Assembly: GCA_903832475.1 (NCBI GenBank)
Contig: CAILBQ010000371.1
Coordinates: 1 to 11,522, forward strand
Length of the DNA: 11,522 bases
Direction of reading: 5' to 3'
Source of the DNA: an uncultured Acidobacteriota bacterium
GTDB taxonomy: Bacteria > Acidobacteriota > Terriglobia > Terriglobales > Acidobacteriaceae
In this document: one piece after another, positions 1-7,240 of the stretch
Numbering within the stretch: position 1 is the stretch's first letter
How the letters are laid out: each line of letters opens with the position of its first letter
Made by a program: the position numbers and the translations under genes
Notes under the pieces: model-generated
Databases searched by the model: none
The model's input: only the letters and a program-made list of their open reading frames with translations
Told to the model about the DNA's origin: nothing

Positions 1-18
1 CCCCAAAGGGAGGCTTTT
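1..18. terminator. possible terminator arm cut by the window edge
   Basis: The first 18 bases read CCCC-AAA-GGGAGGC-TTTT. If the bases before the window complete a GCCTCCC arm, this is a GC-rich hairpin followed by a T-run on the plus strand, and possibly a bidirectional terminator closing the TPR lipoprotein gene that ends at 42. Only one arm is visible, so this is an inference. Confidence 0.3.
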
Positions 19-41
19 CTGTCGTTCTGGCAGAACAGCTG

Positions 42-881
42 TTACTTCATCTGGCCGTTTGAATCCATCGTGATACCGCCAGGACCCTTGTCCTTCTTGG
101 CTTCGTTTTCCTTGCGGGTGCCCATGGCCTTGGTCGTCCATTCGCCGGCCTTGGCGACGTCGTCCTTGCGTGCCTGCTCGTTGCCACAGTCGATATCGGC
201 CTTTTTGCGGTACGTCAGGTTCAGATACTGCATGGCGTCGTCGTAGCCCGGACGGTTGTCGATAGCGGTCGTCAGGTACTTCAACCCTTCCTCAACCAGT
301 GGACCGTTTTCTTCCTGAATCTGAGAGCACACTTTCTTGGTCAGGACTTTAACGTTCCCCGCCCCATCGTCATTGGCGCCCAGAGGGTTGAGGATCTTCA
401 GCAGATTGTCGTGAGCCTTGGTCCAGTCGATGACGCCTACCGTGTAGGCGGCTTCTGGATCTTTGGGGTCAACCGCCAGGACCTTCTTCTGCCAGTCCTT
501 GGCTTCATCGAATTTCTTAGTGTTGTAGTAGAGGCTGGCGATGCCCTTCATGCTGTTGACATCGTTGGGATCGGTCGCGAGAACTGACTGGTAAATGTCA
601 ATCGCCTGCTGGGCAGTCTTCAGATTATCCGGAGTGGTCAGGCCGGGGACAACGTTCATGGACAAAGCGGTGCCCAGATAAGACTTGGCCATGGGGAGCG
701 ACGGATCATACTTGGTCGCGTCCTGGAAGTGACGGATTGCCTCTTCGTACTTGCCGGCCTTGTAAGCTTCTACTCCCTTATTGAGCTGATCGCGGGCTTT
801 GAGACGGTTGCAACCGGTCGTTGAAGCCATCATTGCGACCAAGACAGCCGCTAGCACCGGCAGACGTGCGAGTCGATTCAT
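42..881 (-). CDS. TPR-repeat lipoprotein, unknown function
   Basis: This encodes a predicted 279-residue exported tetratricopeptide-repeat protein. I place the start at the ATG at 881. It is preceded by AAGGA at 7-base spacing and opens directly into a signal peptide (MNRLARLP, then a hydrophobic stretch) ending in a lipobox-like STTGC with the candidate lipid-bearing Cys at residue 24. The open frame continues upstream to 998, but that extension is charged and would bury the signal peptide. The Thr at -3 of the lipobox is less usual than Leu. TPR-like helical pairs lie at about residues 31-64, 88-105, 107-140 and 196-226, with typical positions such as GVEAYKAGKYEEAIRHF. The C-terminus is charged and Gly-rich. 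TPR lipoproteins usually scaffold envelope complexes. It follows the exbD genes but is separated from them by a terminator, so it may be transcribed independently. The partner is unknown. Confidence 0.85.
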   Translation of the reverse strand: MNRLARLPVLAAVLVAMMASTTGCNRLKARDQLNKGVEAYKAGKYEEAIRHFQDATKYDPSLPMAKSYLGTALSMNVVPGLTTPDNLKTAQQAIDIYQSVLATDPNDVNSMKGIASLYYNTKKFDEAKDWQKKVLAVDPKDPEAAYTVGVIDWTKAHDNLLKILNPLGANDDGAGNVKVLTKKVCSQIQEENGPLVEEGLKYLTTAIDNRPGYDDAMQYLNLTYRKKADIDCGNEQARKDDVAKAGEWTTKAMGTRKENEAKKDKGPGGITMDSNGQMK

Positions 882-1043
882 ATTCTTATCCTTCTCCTTC
901 GAGTCGTCGCCAGGTCTATCGCGCCTGGTGTCATCCGCGTCGCTGGAAGCAGTGGGAAGTCCCGCGTTCCGGCCAATAACTAAGTACTGCTGCATCATAC
1001 TGCGTTCAGGTCCGTTTAGACCGCGAAGATTGTCACGCAGGAA

Positions 1044-1075
1044 GAAAAAACATGGCCCCGCGGATGCACGGGGCC
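1044..1075 (-). terminator. intrinsic terminator after the last exbD
   Basis: A perfect 7-bp inverted repeat GGCCCCG / CGGGGCC (1054-1060 and 1069-1075) with an 8-base loop starts four bases after the stop codon of the last exbD. Read on the minus strand it is followed by ATG and then six T residues (1049-1044). This is a good Rho-independent terminator for the exbB-exbD unit. Confidence 0.75.
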
Positions 1076-1079
1076 TTTC

Positions 1080-1517
1080 CTATTGTCCTGCAAGGATTTT
1101 CGGCGTCATCAGTCCGACGTGGTCAACGCCCGCTGCATGGCCGATATCGATGACATCGGCGATCTGCGCAAAGTTCACATCGTCGTCGCCTTTGACGAAC
1201 ATGATGCGTTCCGCGCGGTTGGCGTAGATGGCAGTCAGACGGGCCAGCAGGTCAGTTTTGGCCACGTCGTCCTGGTTGATCTTGTACGCGGCGTTGTTCC
1301 CGTTGGTATGCAGGACCGAGACCACGATGGTACGTTGATCGGGCTCCTGCTGCTGCTGGGGGTTCTTCGGCGGCTGAGGCACCAGCGCATCCAGGCCCTT
1401 CGGCACAACCGGCACGATGACCATGAAGATGATCAGCAGTACCAGGAGCACGTCGATCAGAGGGGTTACGTTGATGTCGGAGGAAAGGCCCCCAGGACCA
1501 CCACTTGTCATTGCCAT
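1080..1517 (-). CDS. exbD: biopolymer transport protein ExbD (third copy)
   Basis: This is a 145-residue ExbD/TolR-family protein, the inner-membrane subunit that pairs with ExbB to turn proton flow into movement of TonB. A short cytoplasmic N-terminus leads into one transmembrane helix at about residues 20-37 with the motif NVTPLIDVLLVLLIIFMV. Asp22 sits where the essential proton-carrying Asp of ExbD lies. The rest is the periplasmic domain, entered through a linker rich in Pro and Gln (PPKNPQQQQEPDQ). The ATG start at 1517 is preceded by GAGGAG at 8-base spacing. By hand alignment it is about 70% identical to the exbD copy immediately upstream and shares its exact C-terminus MTPKILAGQ, so the two are tandem paralogues. 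It is the last gene of the exbB-exbD cluster, 69 bases after its neighbour. Confidence 0.93.
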   Translation of the reverse strand: MAMTSGGPGGLSSDINVTPLIDVLLVLLIIFMVIVPVVPKGLDALVPQPPKNPQQQQEPDQRTIVVSVLHTNGNNAAYKINQDDVAKTDLLARLTAIYANRAERIMFVKGDDDVNFAQIADVIDIGHAAGVDHVGLMTPKILAGQ

Positions 1518-1586
1518 GTTTTCAGCTCCTCAACTACTCAAATCTTTGCCGATGGAAGGAACGTCGGCTACTTGCAAAATTCAGAA

Positions 1587-2015
1587 TTACTGCCCCGCCA
1601 GAATCTTCGGCGTCATCACCCCGACGTTGTCCACTCCGGCCGAGTGTGCAATGTCGATAACCTGGGCTACCTGAGAAAAGCTAACGTCGTCGTCGCCCTT
1701 GATGAACATGACACGCTGCGCACGATTGGCGTAGATGGAGGTCAATCGAGGCAACAGGTCCGCCTGGGCAACGTCAGTGGAATTGATACGGTAAGCGAGA
1801 CCACTACCCACCGAACGAAGAACGGAGACAACCACGGTTTCTGGTGACAGATCACGATCGTTGCGTGGCGGCTGGGGCACCAGCGCCTCCATGCCGCGAG
1901 GCACGACCGGGACGATAACCATGAAAATGATCAGCAGCACCAGCAGCACATCGATCAGCGGAGTTACGTTGATCTCGGAAGTCATGCCCTTCGATCCGTT
2001 GCTCGTCATTGCCAT
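1587..2015 (-). CDS. exbD: biopolymer transport protein ExbD (second copy)
   Basis: This is a 142-residue ExbD/TolR-family protein with the same architecture as the following copy: N-terminal tail, a single membrane helix at about residues 20-37 with Asp22 at the proton-relay position, and a periplasmic domain ending MTPKILAGQ. The linker after the helix differs (PPRNDRDLSPE) and lacks the Gln run. The ATG at 2015 has GGAG at 7-base spacing. The gap to the preceding exbD is 43 bases, which fits one transcript. Many third codon positions differ from the next copy, so the duplication is not recent. Whether the copies form mixed complexes or serve different TonB or Tol-type partners cannot be read from the sequence. 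Confidence 0.93.
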   Translation of the reverse strand: MAMTSNGSKGMTSEINVTPLIDVLLVLLIIFMVIVPVVPRGMEALVPQPPRNDRDLSPETVVVSVLRSVGSGLAYRINSTDVAQADLLPRLTSIYANRAQRVMFIKGDDDVSFSQVAQVIDIAHSAGVDNVGVMTPKILAGQ

Positions 2016-2058
2016 GTCGCGTCTCCAGAGGATACTGCGGCTGTGCTGAGTTGACGGC

Positions 2059-2490
2059 CTAGGTGCCCGGAGTCTGCCGTTTTTCCGTCAGCAAGCCGAC
2101 AGAATCAACGCCTGCAGTGCGGACATCGTCGATTGCATTCTCGACATCGAGATACTTTGCGCGGGCATCGGCACGGATAAAGATCTGCTTGCCAGGCTTG
2201 TCGGTGAGCAGGTCGCGAACCTTGGCTCCCAATTCGTTGGAGGCCACCCTGTCTTTGTTCAGGTAGGTGCTTCCATCGCGGGTTACAGCAACGACAATCG
2301 CGTCTTCTTTATCTGCGTCTGCCATCGGGGTGGGGTTATCAGTCTTGGCCAGATCAACGTTGACCTTGTTCTGGAGCATGGGGGTGATAACCATGAAGAT
2401 GATCAGCAGCACCAGCATCACATCCACCATGGGGGTGACGTTGATGTTGGAGTTGACCTTGGCGCCTTCGTTTCTTACTGCGAGTGACAT
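2059..2490 (-). CDS. exbD: biopolymer transport protein ExbD (first copy, divergent)
   Basis: This is a 143-residue ExbD/TolR-family protein. One membrane helix spans about residues 21-38 within NVTPMVDVMLVLLIIFMVITP, with Asp23 as the likely proton-carrying residue. The periplasmic domain contains KQIFIRADARAKY and AGVDSVGLLTEK, both typical of ExbD. It is clearly more divergent from the two later copies than they are from each other: it has a longer basic N-terminus and a different C-terminus. The ATG at 2490 has GGAG at 5-base spacing. It is the ExbD nearest to exbB but is separated from it by 174 bases holding a strong hairpin. It could be the main ExbD partner, with the other two specialised, but that is inference. 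Confidence 0.93.
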   Translation of the reverse strand: MSLAVRNEGAKVNSNINVTPMVDVMLVLLIIFMVITPMLQNKVNVDLAKTDNPTPMADADKEDAIVVAVTRDGSTYLNKDRVASNELGAKVRDLLTDKPGKQIFIRADARAKYLDVENAIDDVRTAGVDSVGLLTEKRQTPGT

Positions 2491-2577
2491 GTGTGCTCCA
2501 CGCCTTTTGGAATAGCCCCTTCGTACAGCTTCTTCGCGGGGTCTTCATGCTTCTCAAGCTTTGAACGGTGCTTTTGG

Positions 2578-2615
2578 AAAAGGCTGGCAGGGAAGGTCTG
2601 ACTTCACCTGCCAGC
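2578..2615 (-). terminator. terminator or attenuator between exbB and exbD
   Basis: The perfect 9-bp arms GCTGGCAGG (2583-2591) and CCTGCCAGC (2607-2615) enclose a second 4-bp stem (GAAG 2592-2595 with CTTC 2602-2605), leaving one bulged base. On the minus strand the hairpin is followed by C and four T residues (2581-2578). The stem is strong and the U-tract short, so partial termination that lowers exbD expression relative to exbB is plausible. No separate promoter for exbD is evident in the 87 bases that remain. Confidence 0.6.
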
Positions 2616-2664
2616 AAGTTTCTCGCCTTGCAGCACTCGCCCTCAAGCAGTCGACAGGCGCAGG

Positions 2665-3399
2665 TTAGCGCTTGTGGCTCTGCTTGATGAAGTAGTCCAC
2701 CAGCTCGCTCGAGGAGTTGTCCATTTCGACGTCGAAGGCCTCGACGCGTCCGCTGAAGTAGTTGAAGGTCATAACCGCTGGGATGGCGACGAGCAGACCG
2801 AATGCGGTAGTGACCAGGGCTTCCGAAATACCACCGGCGACTGCGCCGATACCGGAAGACTTCTGGGTGGCGATTTCCTGGAAGGAGTGAAGGATGCCCA
2901 TAACCGTGCCGAGCAGTCCGACGAAGGGGGCCGTGGAGCCGACCGTCGCGAGAACGCCGATGCCGCGCTTCAGCTTGGCATGCACAATGGCTTCCGCCCG
3001 TTCCAGGGCGCGCTTGGAGCTTTCGATGCTTTCTTCGTTGACCACGCCGCCGGAGCTCTTGAACTCCTGCAGGCCGGCCGTTACCACTTCAGCAAGGTGC
3101 GACTTCTTGCTGCGGTCGGCGATCTTGATCGCTTCTTCCAGCTTGCTGTCCTTGAGGGCGCCGGCAACCTTTGGGGCGAACTCGCGCGACTGCTTGCGGG
3201 CTGCCGTGAAATACAGATAGCGATCGATCATGACCGCGAGCGACCAGATGGACATGATGAACAGGATGATCGCGATGCCCTTGGCGAAGTAACCCATGGA
3301 GGTCCACATGCCCATGAGTGTGAAGTCTGCGGATTGTTCCTGGAACATGGCCAGGGAGACCGGGTGCGAGGCGAAATGTGCAAGCTGTGCGAGAATCAC
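2665..3399 (-). CDS. exbB: proton channel protein ExbB (MotA/TolQ/ExbB family)
   Basis: This is a 244-residue inner-membrane protein of the MotA/TolQ/ExbB family, which forms the pentameric proton channel around ExbD. Three membrane segments are visible: about residues 36-58, 148-170 and 187-212, with a cytoplasmic helical region between the first two (residues 65-145). The family signature APFVGLLGTVMGI occurs at residues 157-169, and SEALVTTAFGLLVAIPAV, carrying the conserved polar Thr residues, at 192-209. The start is GTG at 3399, supported by AGGAGG at 9-base spacing. Placement downstream of tonB and upstream of three exbD genes argues for ExbB rather than TolQ. A terminator-like hairpin separates it from tonB, so it may have its own promoter in 3400-3511, although I see no clear -35/-10 pair there. 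Confidence 0.94.
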   Translation of the reverse strand: MILAQLAHFASHPVSLAMFQEQSADFTLMGMWTSMGYFAKGIAIILFIMSIWSLAVMIDRYLYFTAARKQSREFAPKVAGALKDSKLEEAIKIADRSKKSHLAEVVTAGLQEFKSSGGVVNEESIESSKRALERAEAIVHAKLKRGIGVLATVGSTAPFVGLLGTVMGILHSFQEIATQKSSGIGAVAGGISEALVTTAFGLLVAIPAVMTFNYFSGRVEAFDVEMDNSSSELVDYFIKQSHKR

Positions 3400-3511
3400 T
3401 GAATCGTTCCTCCTGAGGGATTGCTTACTGTGCTACCGAATTGAGTTACAGTTGCCGCGTACGTACTGCGGGATCGAATGCGTCCGTGATCGGTGCACAT
3501 TCAGGCTACGG

Positions 3512-3540
3512 AAAAGCGACTCCGCATAAGACGGAGTCGC
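3512..3540 (-). terminator. intrinsic terminator after tonB
   Basis: A perfect 9-bp inverted repeat GCGACTCCG / CGGAGTCGC (3516-3524 and 3532-3540) with a 7-base loop lies 11 bases after the tonB stop. On the minus strand it is followed directly by TTTT (3515-3512). The T-run is short, so readthrough into exbB is possible. Confidence 0.7.
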
Positions 3541-3551
3541 CCGAGAAAAAG

Positions 3552-4280
3552 CTAGCTGCCCAGATTAAAGACGACGTTGATGGTGGTATCCACTTCAACC
3601 GGCTCGCCGTTGAGCATGTAAGGTTTGTAGCGCCAGTTCCTGACGGCGTCGAGGGCGGCCTGTTGCAGCATGGCGTTCCCACTGACGACTCGCAGGTTTT
3701 CGATGGTGCCTGATTTGGAGATGGTTGCCTGCAGGACGACCGTGCCGGACTGGCGCGCGGCCTTGGCGATCGGCGGATACACCGGCTTCACCTGCTGAAT
3801 CAGAAGACCGGTGGCGACGCCCGAAGAAATCGCGATCTTCTTGGGAGGCGCTGCCTTGACGACCGGCTTGGCCGGACCGCTGCCGAACACACTGCCGATC
3901 ACGCCGCCAGGTGCTCCACTGCCGCCCATGCCTTCCATGCCAGCTACGCCGAAGCCGCTGGAGGGCGGTGCTTCTTTCTCCTGAACCATCTTGATGTCTT
4001 TGGGAATCTTGGTAGGCGCGGTCAGCTGGTTGTTCACCATCTGCGGCTTCACCTGCACCTGGTGCACGACCTCAGGTGGCGGCGGTGGTGGAGGTGGTGG
4101 AGGTGGCGGCGGCGCTACCAGCAACGTGGCCATCGCTGCCTTGGGCAAGGCTTCAGGGTAAAGCAGGGGAATCAAGATCATGACGATCAAGATGGATGCG
4201 TTCAGCGCAAAGGCGAACACCACCCACCAATTGGTCTTCTTGTTCCGACCGCTTGATTCGAATGTTGAATCTTCAAACAT
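3552..4280 (-). CDS. tonB: energy transducer TonB
   Basis: This is a 242-residue TonB-family protein that carries energy from the ExbB-ExbD motor across the periplasm to outer-membrane receptors. A cytoplasmic tail (MFEDSTFESSGRNKK) precedes one membrane anchor at about residues 18-41. A run of 13 prolines (57-69) starts the periplasm-spanning linker, which continues with a Gly-rich stretch at 110-136. The C-terminal TonB domain covers about 155-242 and shows PVYPPIAKAARQSGTVVLQA and NWRYKPYMLNGEPVEV, both standard for the family. The ATG at 4280 has GAGGT at 5-base spacing. The linker is shorter than in E. coli TonB and lacks its Glu-Pro/Lys-Pro repeats. It lies between secF and exbB, with a hairpin in each flanking gap, so it may be its own transcription unit. 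Confidence 0.94.
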   Translation of the reverse strand: MFEDSTFESSGRNKKTNWWVVFAFALNASILIVMILIPLLYPEALPKAAMATLLVAPPPPPPPPPPPPPEVVHQVQVKPQMVNNQLTAPTKIPKDIKMVQEKEAPPSSGFGVAGMEGMGGSGAPGGVIGSVFGSGPAKPVVKAAPPKKIAISSGVATGLLIQQVKPVYPPIAKAARQSGTVVLQATISKSGTIENLRVVSGNAMLQQAALDAVRNWRYKPYMLNGEPVEVDTTINVVFNLGS

Positions 4281-4354
4281 GGCCGACCTCGAGTCTGGCG
4301 TTAGGTTCTACCACTTTAGACACCAACAACAGGAATTTTGTTCCCGGATGCGTT

Positions 4355-4375
4355 GGCGGCCCAGAAAGGGCCGCC
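4355..4375. other. strong hairpin between secF and tonB
   Basis: A perfect 8-bp inverted repeat GGCGGCCC / GGGCCGCC with a 5-base AGAAA loop can be extended by a T-G and a T-A pair. It lies in the 221-base gap between tonB and secF, 74 bases upstream of the tonB start. Neither strand has an adjacent T-run, so it is not a standard intrinsic terminator. It may be an RNA processing or stability element in the leader of tonB. Confidence 0.5.
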
Positions 4376-4501
4376 GAATGTGTCCTCAACCTATATCAGA
4401 ACTGCCCATCACCTGCAAAACATGCTTCAAAAGAGGTGCAACGCGTTGCTGATTTCGAATCGAATTCTGCCTGTTTTTCGGAGGTTTTTCCGTCCCCTGC
4501 G

Positions 4502-5461
4502 TTAGCTCTTGACGCGCTTGGCGGCTGGCAAAACAGCCGCCTTGCCGCGAGACGCGCGCCAGTCCTGATAGGCCACCAGCATGGGTGCGGCGACAGCAAT
4601 CGAAGAGTACGTGCCGATGAGAATGCCGACCACCAGAGCGAACGAGAAGTTATGCAGTACCTGGCCGCCGAAAATGAAAAGAGCAAGTACGGTCAGGAAG
4701 GTTAGGCCAGAGGTAAGCACGGTTCGGCTCAAGGTCTGGTTGATGCTGCGATTGACCACTTCGGTGAGACCTTCGCGGCGCGATAGGCGCAGGTTTTCGC
4801 GGATACGGTCGAAGACCACGATGGTGTCGTTCATCGAATAACCGACCAGCGTCAAAATGGCCGCGATAACCGTGAGGCTGACTTCCTTATCGAAGAGCGC
4901 GAAGAAGCCGACCGTGATCAGCGTATCGTGGAAGACGGCCACAACCGCCGCCACGCCATAGATGAGCTCAAAGCGGAACCAGAGATAGATGAGCATGCCG
5001 ATCAGCGAGTAGAGCGTCGCCAGGCCGGCCTGCTTCTCCAGCTGGTGGCCCACGGTGGGGCCGACCGACTCGACCTTGTTCACCTTGAAGGGATTGTTGT
5101 AGTGGTCGCGCAGCGCGCCCTCAATCGCAGCTCTGCTGGCGTCCACCGAGGCATCTGATTGCTCTGGCACGCTGATCAGCATCTCGCGCTTTTCCGGGGC
5201 GTCGTAGGTGACGATGTGCGCGTCCTTGATGCCGGCGGCGTCGGTGGCTTTGCGAATCGCATTCACGTCAGGCGCATTCTGAAACTGCACCTGCACCTGC
5301 GTGCCGCCCTGGAAGTCGACGCCCAGCGGAACCGGGCTGCCGATCTTGTGCCAGTGCATCCCCATCGAAATAATGCCTGCCACGCTGAAGATCAATGAGA
5401 AGCCGAGGAAATACCATTTCTTCCCCAGCCAGTCGATGTTTACACTCCGAAAAAGTTCCAC
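4502..5461 (-). CDS. secF: protein translocase subunit SecF
   Basis: This 319-residue inner-membrane protein works with SecD to pull exported proteins through SecYEG using the proton gradient. The first membrane helix is at about residues 15-35. It is followed by GVDFQGGTQ (47-55), the SecF entry to the periplasmic domain, and by VESVGPTVGHQL (130-141), the family signature ahead of the second helix. The membrane block continues to about residue 297 and contains GYSMNDTIVVFDRIRE (207-222), with Asp212 in the conserved proton-relay region. The C-terminus is a short basic tail. The start is GTG at 5461 with AAGG at 9-base spacing. It lies 134 bases downstream of secD. The length and all motifs are normal for the family. 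Confidence 0.96.
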   Translation of the reverse strand: MELFRSVNIDWLGKKWYFLGFSLIFSVAGIISMGMHWHKIGSPVPLGVDFQGGTQVQVQFQNAPDVNAIRKATDAAGIKDAHIVTYDAPEKREMLISVPEQSDASVDASRAAIEGALRDHYNNPFKVNKVESVGPTVGHQLEKQAGLATLYSLIGMLIYLWFRFELIYGVAAVVAVFHDTLITVGFFALFDKEVSLTVIAAILTLVGYSMNDTIVVFDRIRENLRLSRREGLTEVVNRSINQTLSRTVLTSGLTFLTVLALFIFGGQVLHNFSFALVVGILIGTYSSIAVAAPMLVAYQDWRASRGKAAVLPAAKRVKS

Positions 5462-5554
5462 GATCCTATACCTTCCCCAGCATCCTGCCGCGAAGACGGC
5501 GCTAACTCTCTGCCGTCCGGACTTACTGGTAACTGATTCACTTCAAGGGGCGCT

Positions 5555-5579
5555 CCAGCCGCCAGATTGCGGCAGCTGG
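5555..5579. other. hairpin between secD and secF
   Basis: The arms CCAGCCGCC (5555-5563) and GGCAGCTGG (5571-5579) pair over 9 bp with one G-T pair on the minus-strand RNA and a 7-base loop. The hairpin begins 16 bases after the secD stop. There is no T-run after it, so termination is unlikely. A second, weaker 6-bp stem (GACGGC 5495-5500 with GCCGTC 5512-5517) lies closer to secF. These may affect mRNA stability within the secDF transcript. Confidence 0.45.
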
Positions 5580-5595
5580 ACCCGGTAACACGTTC

Positions 5596-7227
5596 CTAAA
5601 TCGAGAGCTTCTGTCCCACCAGCTTGTGGTTCACGTGTGAGTCGAAAATCACGCGCGAGACAAAGACGGCGGTAAACAAGTTCGCCAGCAAACCAAACAC
5701 CAGAGTTACCGCGAAACCCTTCACCGGCCCGGTGCCGAACATGAAGAGAATGGCCGCCGAAACAATGGTGGTGACGTGCGTATCGACAATGGTGATCCAG
5801 GCGTGCGCGAATCCCTGGTCGACCGCCTGCGCCGGACCCTTGCCGGCTCGAATTTCTTCGCGGATGCGCTCGAAAATCAGCACGTTGGAATCAACGCCCA
5901 TACCGATGGTGAGGATGACGCCGGCAATGCCCGGCAGCGTCAGCGTGGCGTGGCTGAATCCCATGAATCCGAGCAGGATTACCAGGTTCAGGAACAAGGC
6001 CAGATCGGCATTGATGCCCGCGCCGCGGTAGTAGACCAGCATGAAAATCATGACGGCCAGCATGCCGACCACGGCAGCGATCACGCCCTGGTTGATGGAA
6101 TCCGCTCCCAGCGAAGCTCCGACGGTGCGGGCCTCGAGCGGAACGATGCTGGCCGGCAGTGCGCCAGTGCGCAGCGTCAGCGAAAGATCGTCGATCTGCT
6201 GGCGGCTGAAGGTGCCCTCTATCTGCCCCTGGTCGCGGATGGGTCCCTTGATGACGGCGACATTCTTGACTCGGTCCCCGAGCACGATGGCCATGTAGCT
6301 GCCGACATGCGCGGAGGTGTAGTCGTAGAACTTTTCTCCGCCCGCGTTGGTGAGCACGAAGGTCACGCCCTGGCGGCCCGTGTCGTTGACGCCGATCGCG
6401 CTGGCGTCGCGGAAATCCTTGCCGCCGACAATCGAAACGCGCTTCAGCACAAAGTAGCGATCCGGGTTGTCACCGCCGCCGCCGTCCGGGGTGCCGCGCA
6501 TGACGACATCGTCCGGGGGCAATGCGCCTGCCTGGCTGGTGGCCGCTTCCTGCTCAGTGGCATAACCTGCGGCACCGGCCTGACCGCCTTCCACTTCATG
6601 CACTTCAAGGCGCGAGGTCGACTGGATGATGTCGCGAACGCGGTCCAGGTCTTCAATGCCGGGCAGCTCGACCAGGATCTGGTTGTCGCCCAGACCATAT
6701 TTCTGAATGACCGGCTCGCTGACGCCCAGCTTGTCGACGCGGTCGCGAATGGTCTCGATCGACTGATCGACCGTGCGCGACTGCAGGTCGGTGAGGACCG
6801 ACGGCTTCATGGTCAGCGTCCAGCTATTGTCCGCCGCGCCGTTCACGTCGTATTCCGTACCGAAGCGGTTGGTCAGTTCGTTGCGAACATCGCTCGAATG
6901 CGCCGCGTCCGTCCCGGTGATCTTGATCATCTGCGGATTGTTTGGGTCGGGCTTGAGCACCGAGCCCACCGTGAGCCGAGCCGTCTGCAGATCCTGCTCG
7001 ATGCGGGCCACCGTGTTGTCGGTTTCCGCGTTGATAGCGTCTTTCACCACGACCTGGAGGACCAGGTGCGCGCCGCCCTGCAGATCAAGTCCAAGGTGGA
7101 TGCGCTGGGTGATGGCATCCTTGATGGCCTTGCCCGAAAGCCCGTGGGGAAGGCCAAAGATGCCGTACAAAAAGACCAGCAGAACGCCGATGATGGTTAC
7201 AATTTTGCCGTTTAGATTCTTCTTCAT
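5596..7227 (-). CDS. secD: protein translocase subunit SecD
   Basis: This 543-residue inner-membrane protein is the partner of SecF in the proton-driven export motor. The N-terminal membrane helix is at about residues 7-27. It is followed by LGLDLQGGAHLVL (45-57), the family signature, and a large periplasmic region to about residue 380. This region includes DKLGVSEPVIQ and QILVELPGI in the P1 domain, and a Gly/Ala-rich low-complexity stretch at about 216-256 that may be a flexible linker. The C-terminal block of five helices begins near 384 and holds GMGVDSNVLIFERIREE (443-458), the SecD counterpart of the proton-relay motif. The ATG at 7227 has only a weak GGA at about 8 bases. A 20-base perfect inverted repeat sits just upstream and could affect initiation. 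It is in the standard order yajC-secD-secF. Confidence 0.96.
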   Translation of the reverse strand: MKKNLNGKIVTIIGVLLVFLYGIFGLPHGLSGKAIKDAITQRIHLGLDLQGGAHLVLQVVVKDAINAETDNTVARIEQDLQTARLTVGSVLKPDPNNPQMIKITGTDAAHSSDVRNELTNRFGTEYDVNGAADNSWTLTMKPSVLTDLQSRTVDQSIETIRDRVDKLGVSEPVIQKYGLGDNQILVELPGIEDLDRVRDIIQSTSRLEVHEVEGGQAGAAGYATEQEAATSQAGALPPDDVVMRGTPDGGGGDNPDRYFVLKRVSIVGGKDFRDASAIGVNDTGRQGVTFVLTNAGGEKFYDYTSAHVGSYMAIVLGDRVKNVAVIKGPIRDQGQIEGTFSRQQIDDLSLTLRTGALPASIVPLEARTVGASLGADSINQGVIAAVVGMLAVMIFMLVYYRGAGINADLALFLNLVILLGFMGFSHATLTLPGIAGVILTIGMGVDSNVLIFERIREEIRAGKGPAQAVDQGFAHAWITIVDTHVTTIVSAAILFMFGTGPVKGFAVTLVFGLLANLFTAVFVSRVIFDSHVNHKLVGQKLSI

Positions 7228-7240
7228 AGTTTTTTCCGGC

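Noticed and set aside
882..998. Extended N-terminus of the TPR lipoprotein starting at 998
   Set aside because: The extension is charged and would place the signal peptide internally. The ATG at 881 has a good ribosome binding site and begins the signal peptide.
994..999. TATGAT as a -10 element for the TPR lipoprotein gene
   Set aside because: No reasonable -35 hexamer lies at 16-19 bases upstream. The gene may have a promoter in 882-1043, but this hexamer alone is not enough.
4438..4449. 12-base perfect palindrome GCAACGCGTTGC downstream of secF
   Set aside because: It has no loop, no T-run and no second copy nearby. It sits about 50 bases after the secF stop and away from the tonB start, so I cannot give it a role.
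5776..7215. A long plus-strand open frame (479 codons) opposite secD
   Set aside because: It lies fully antisense to a gene with all SecD motifs. Its translation is rich in Arg, Ala, Asp and His with no recognisable domain. GC-rich codon bias commonly creates such open antisense frames.
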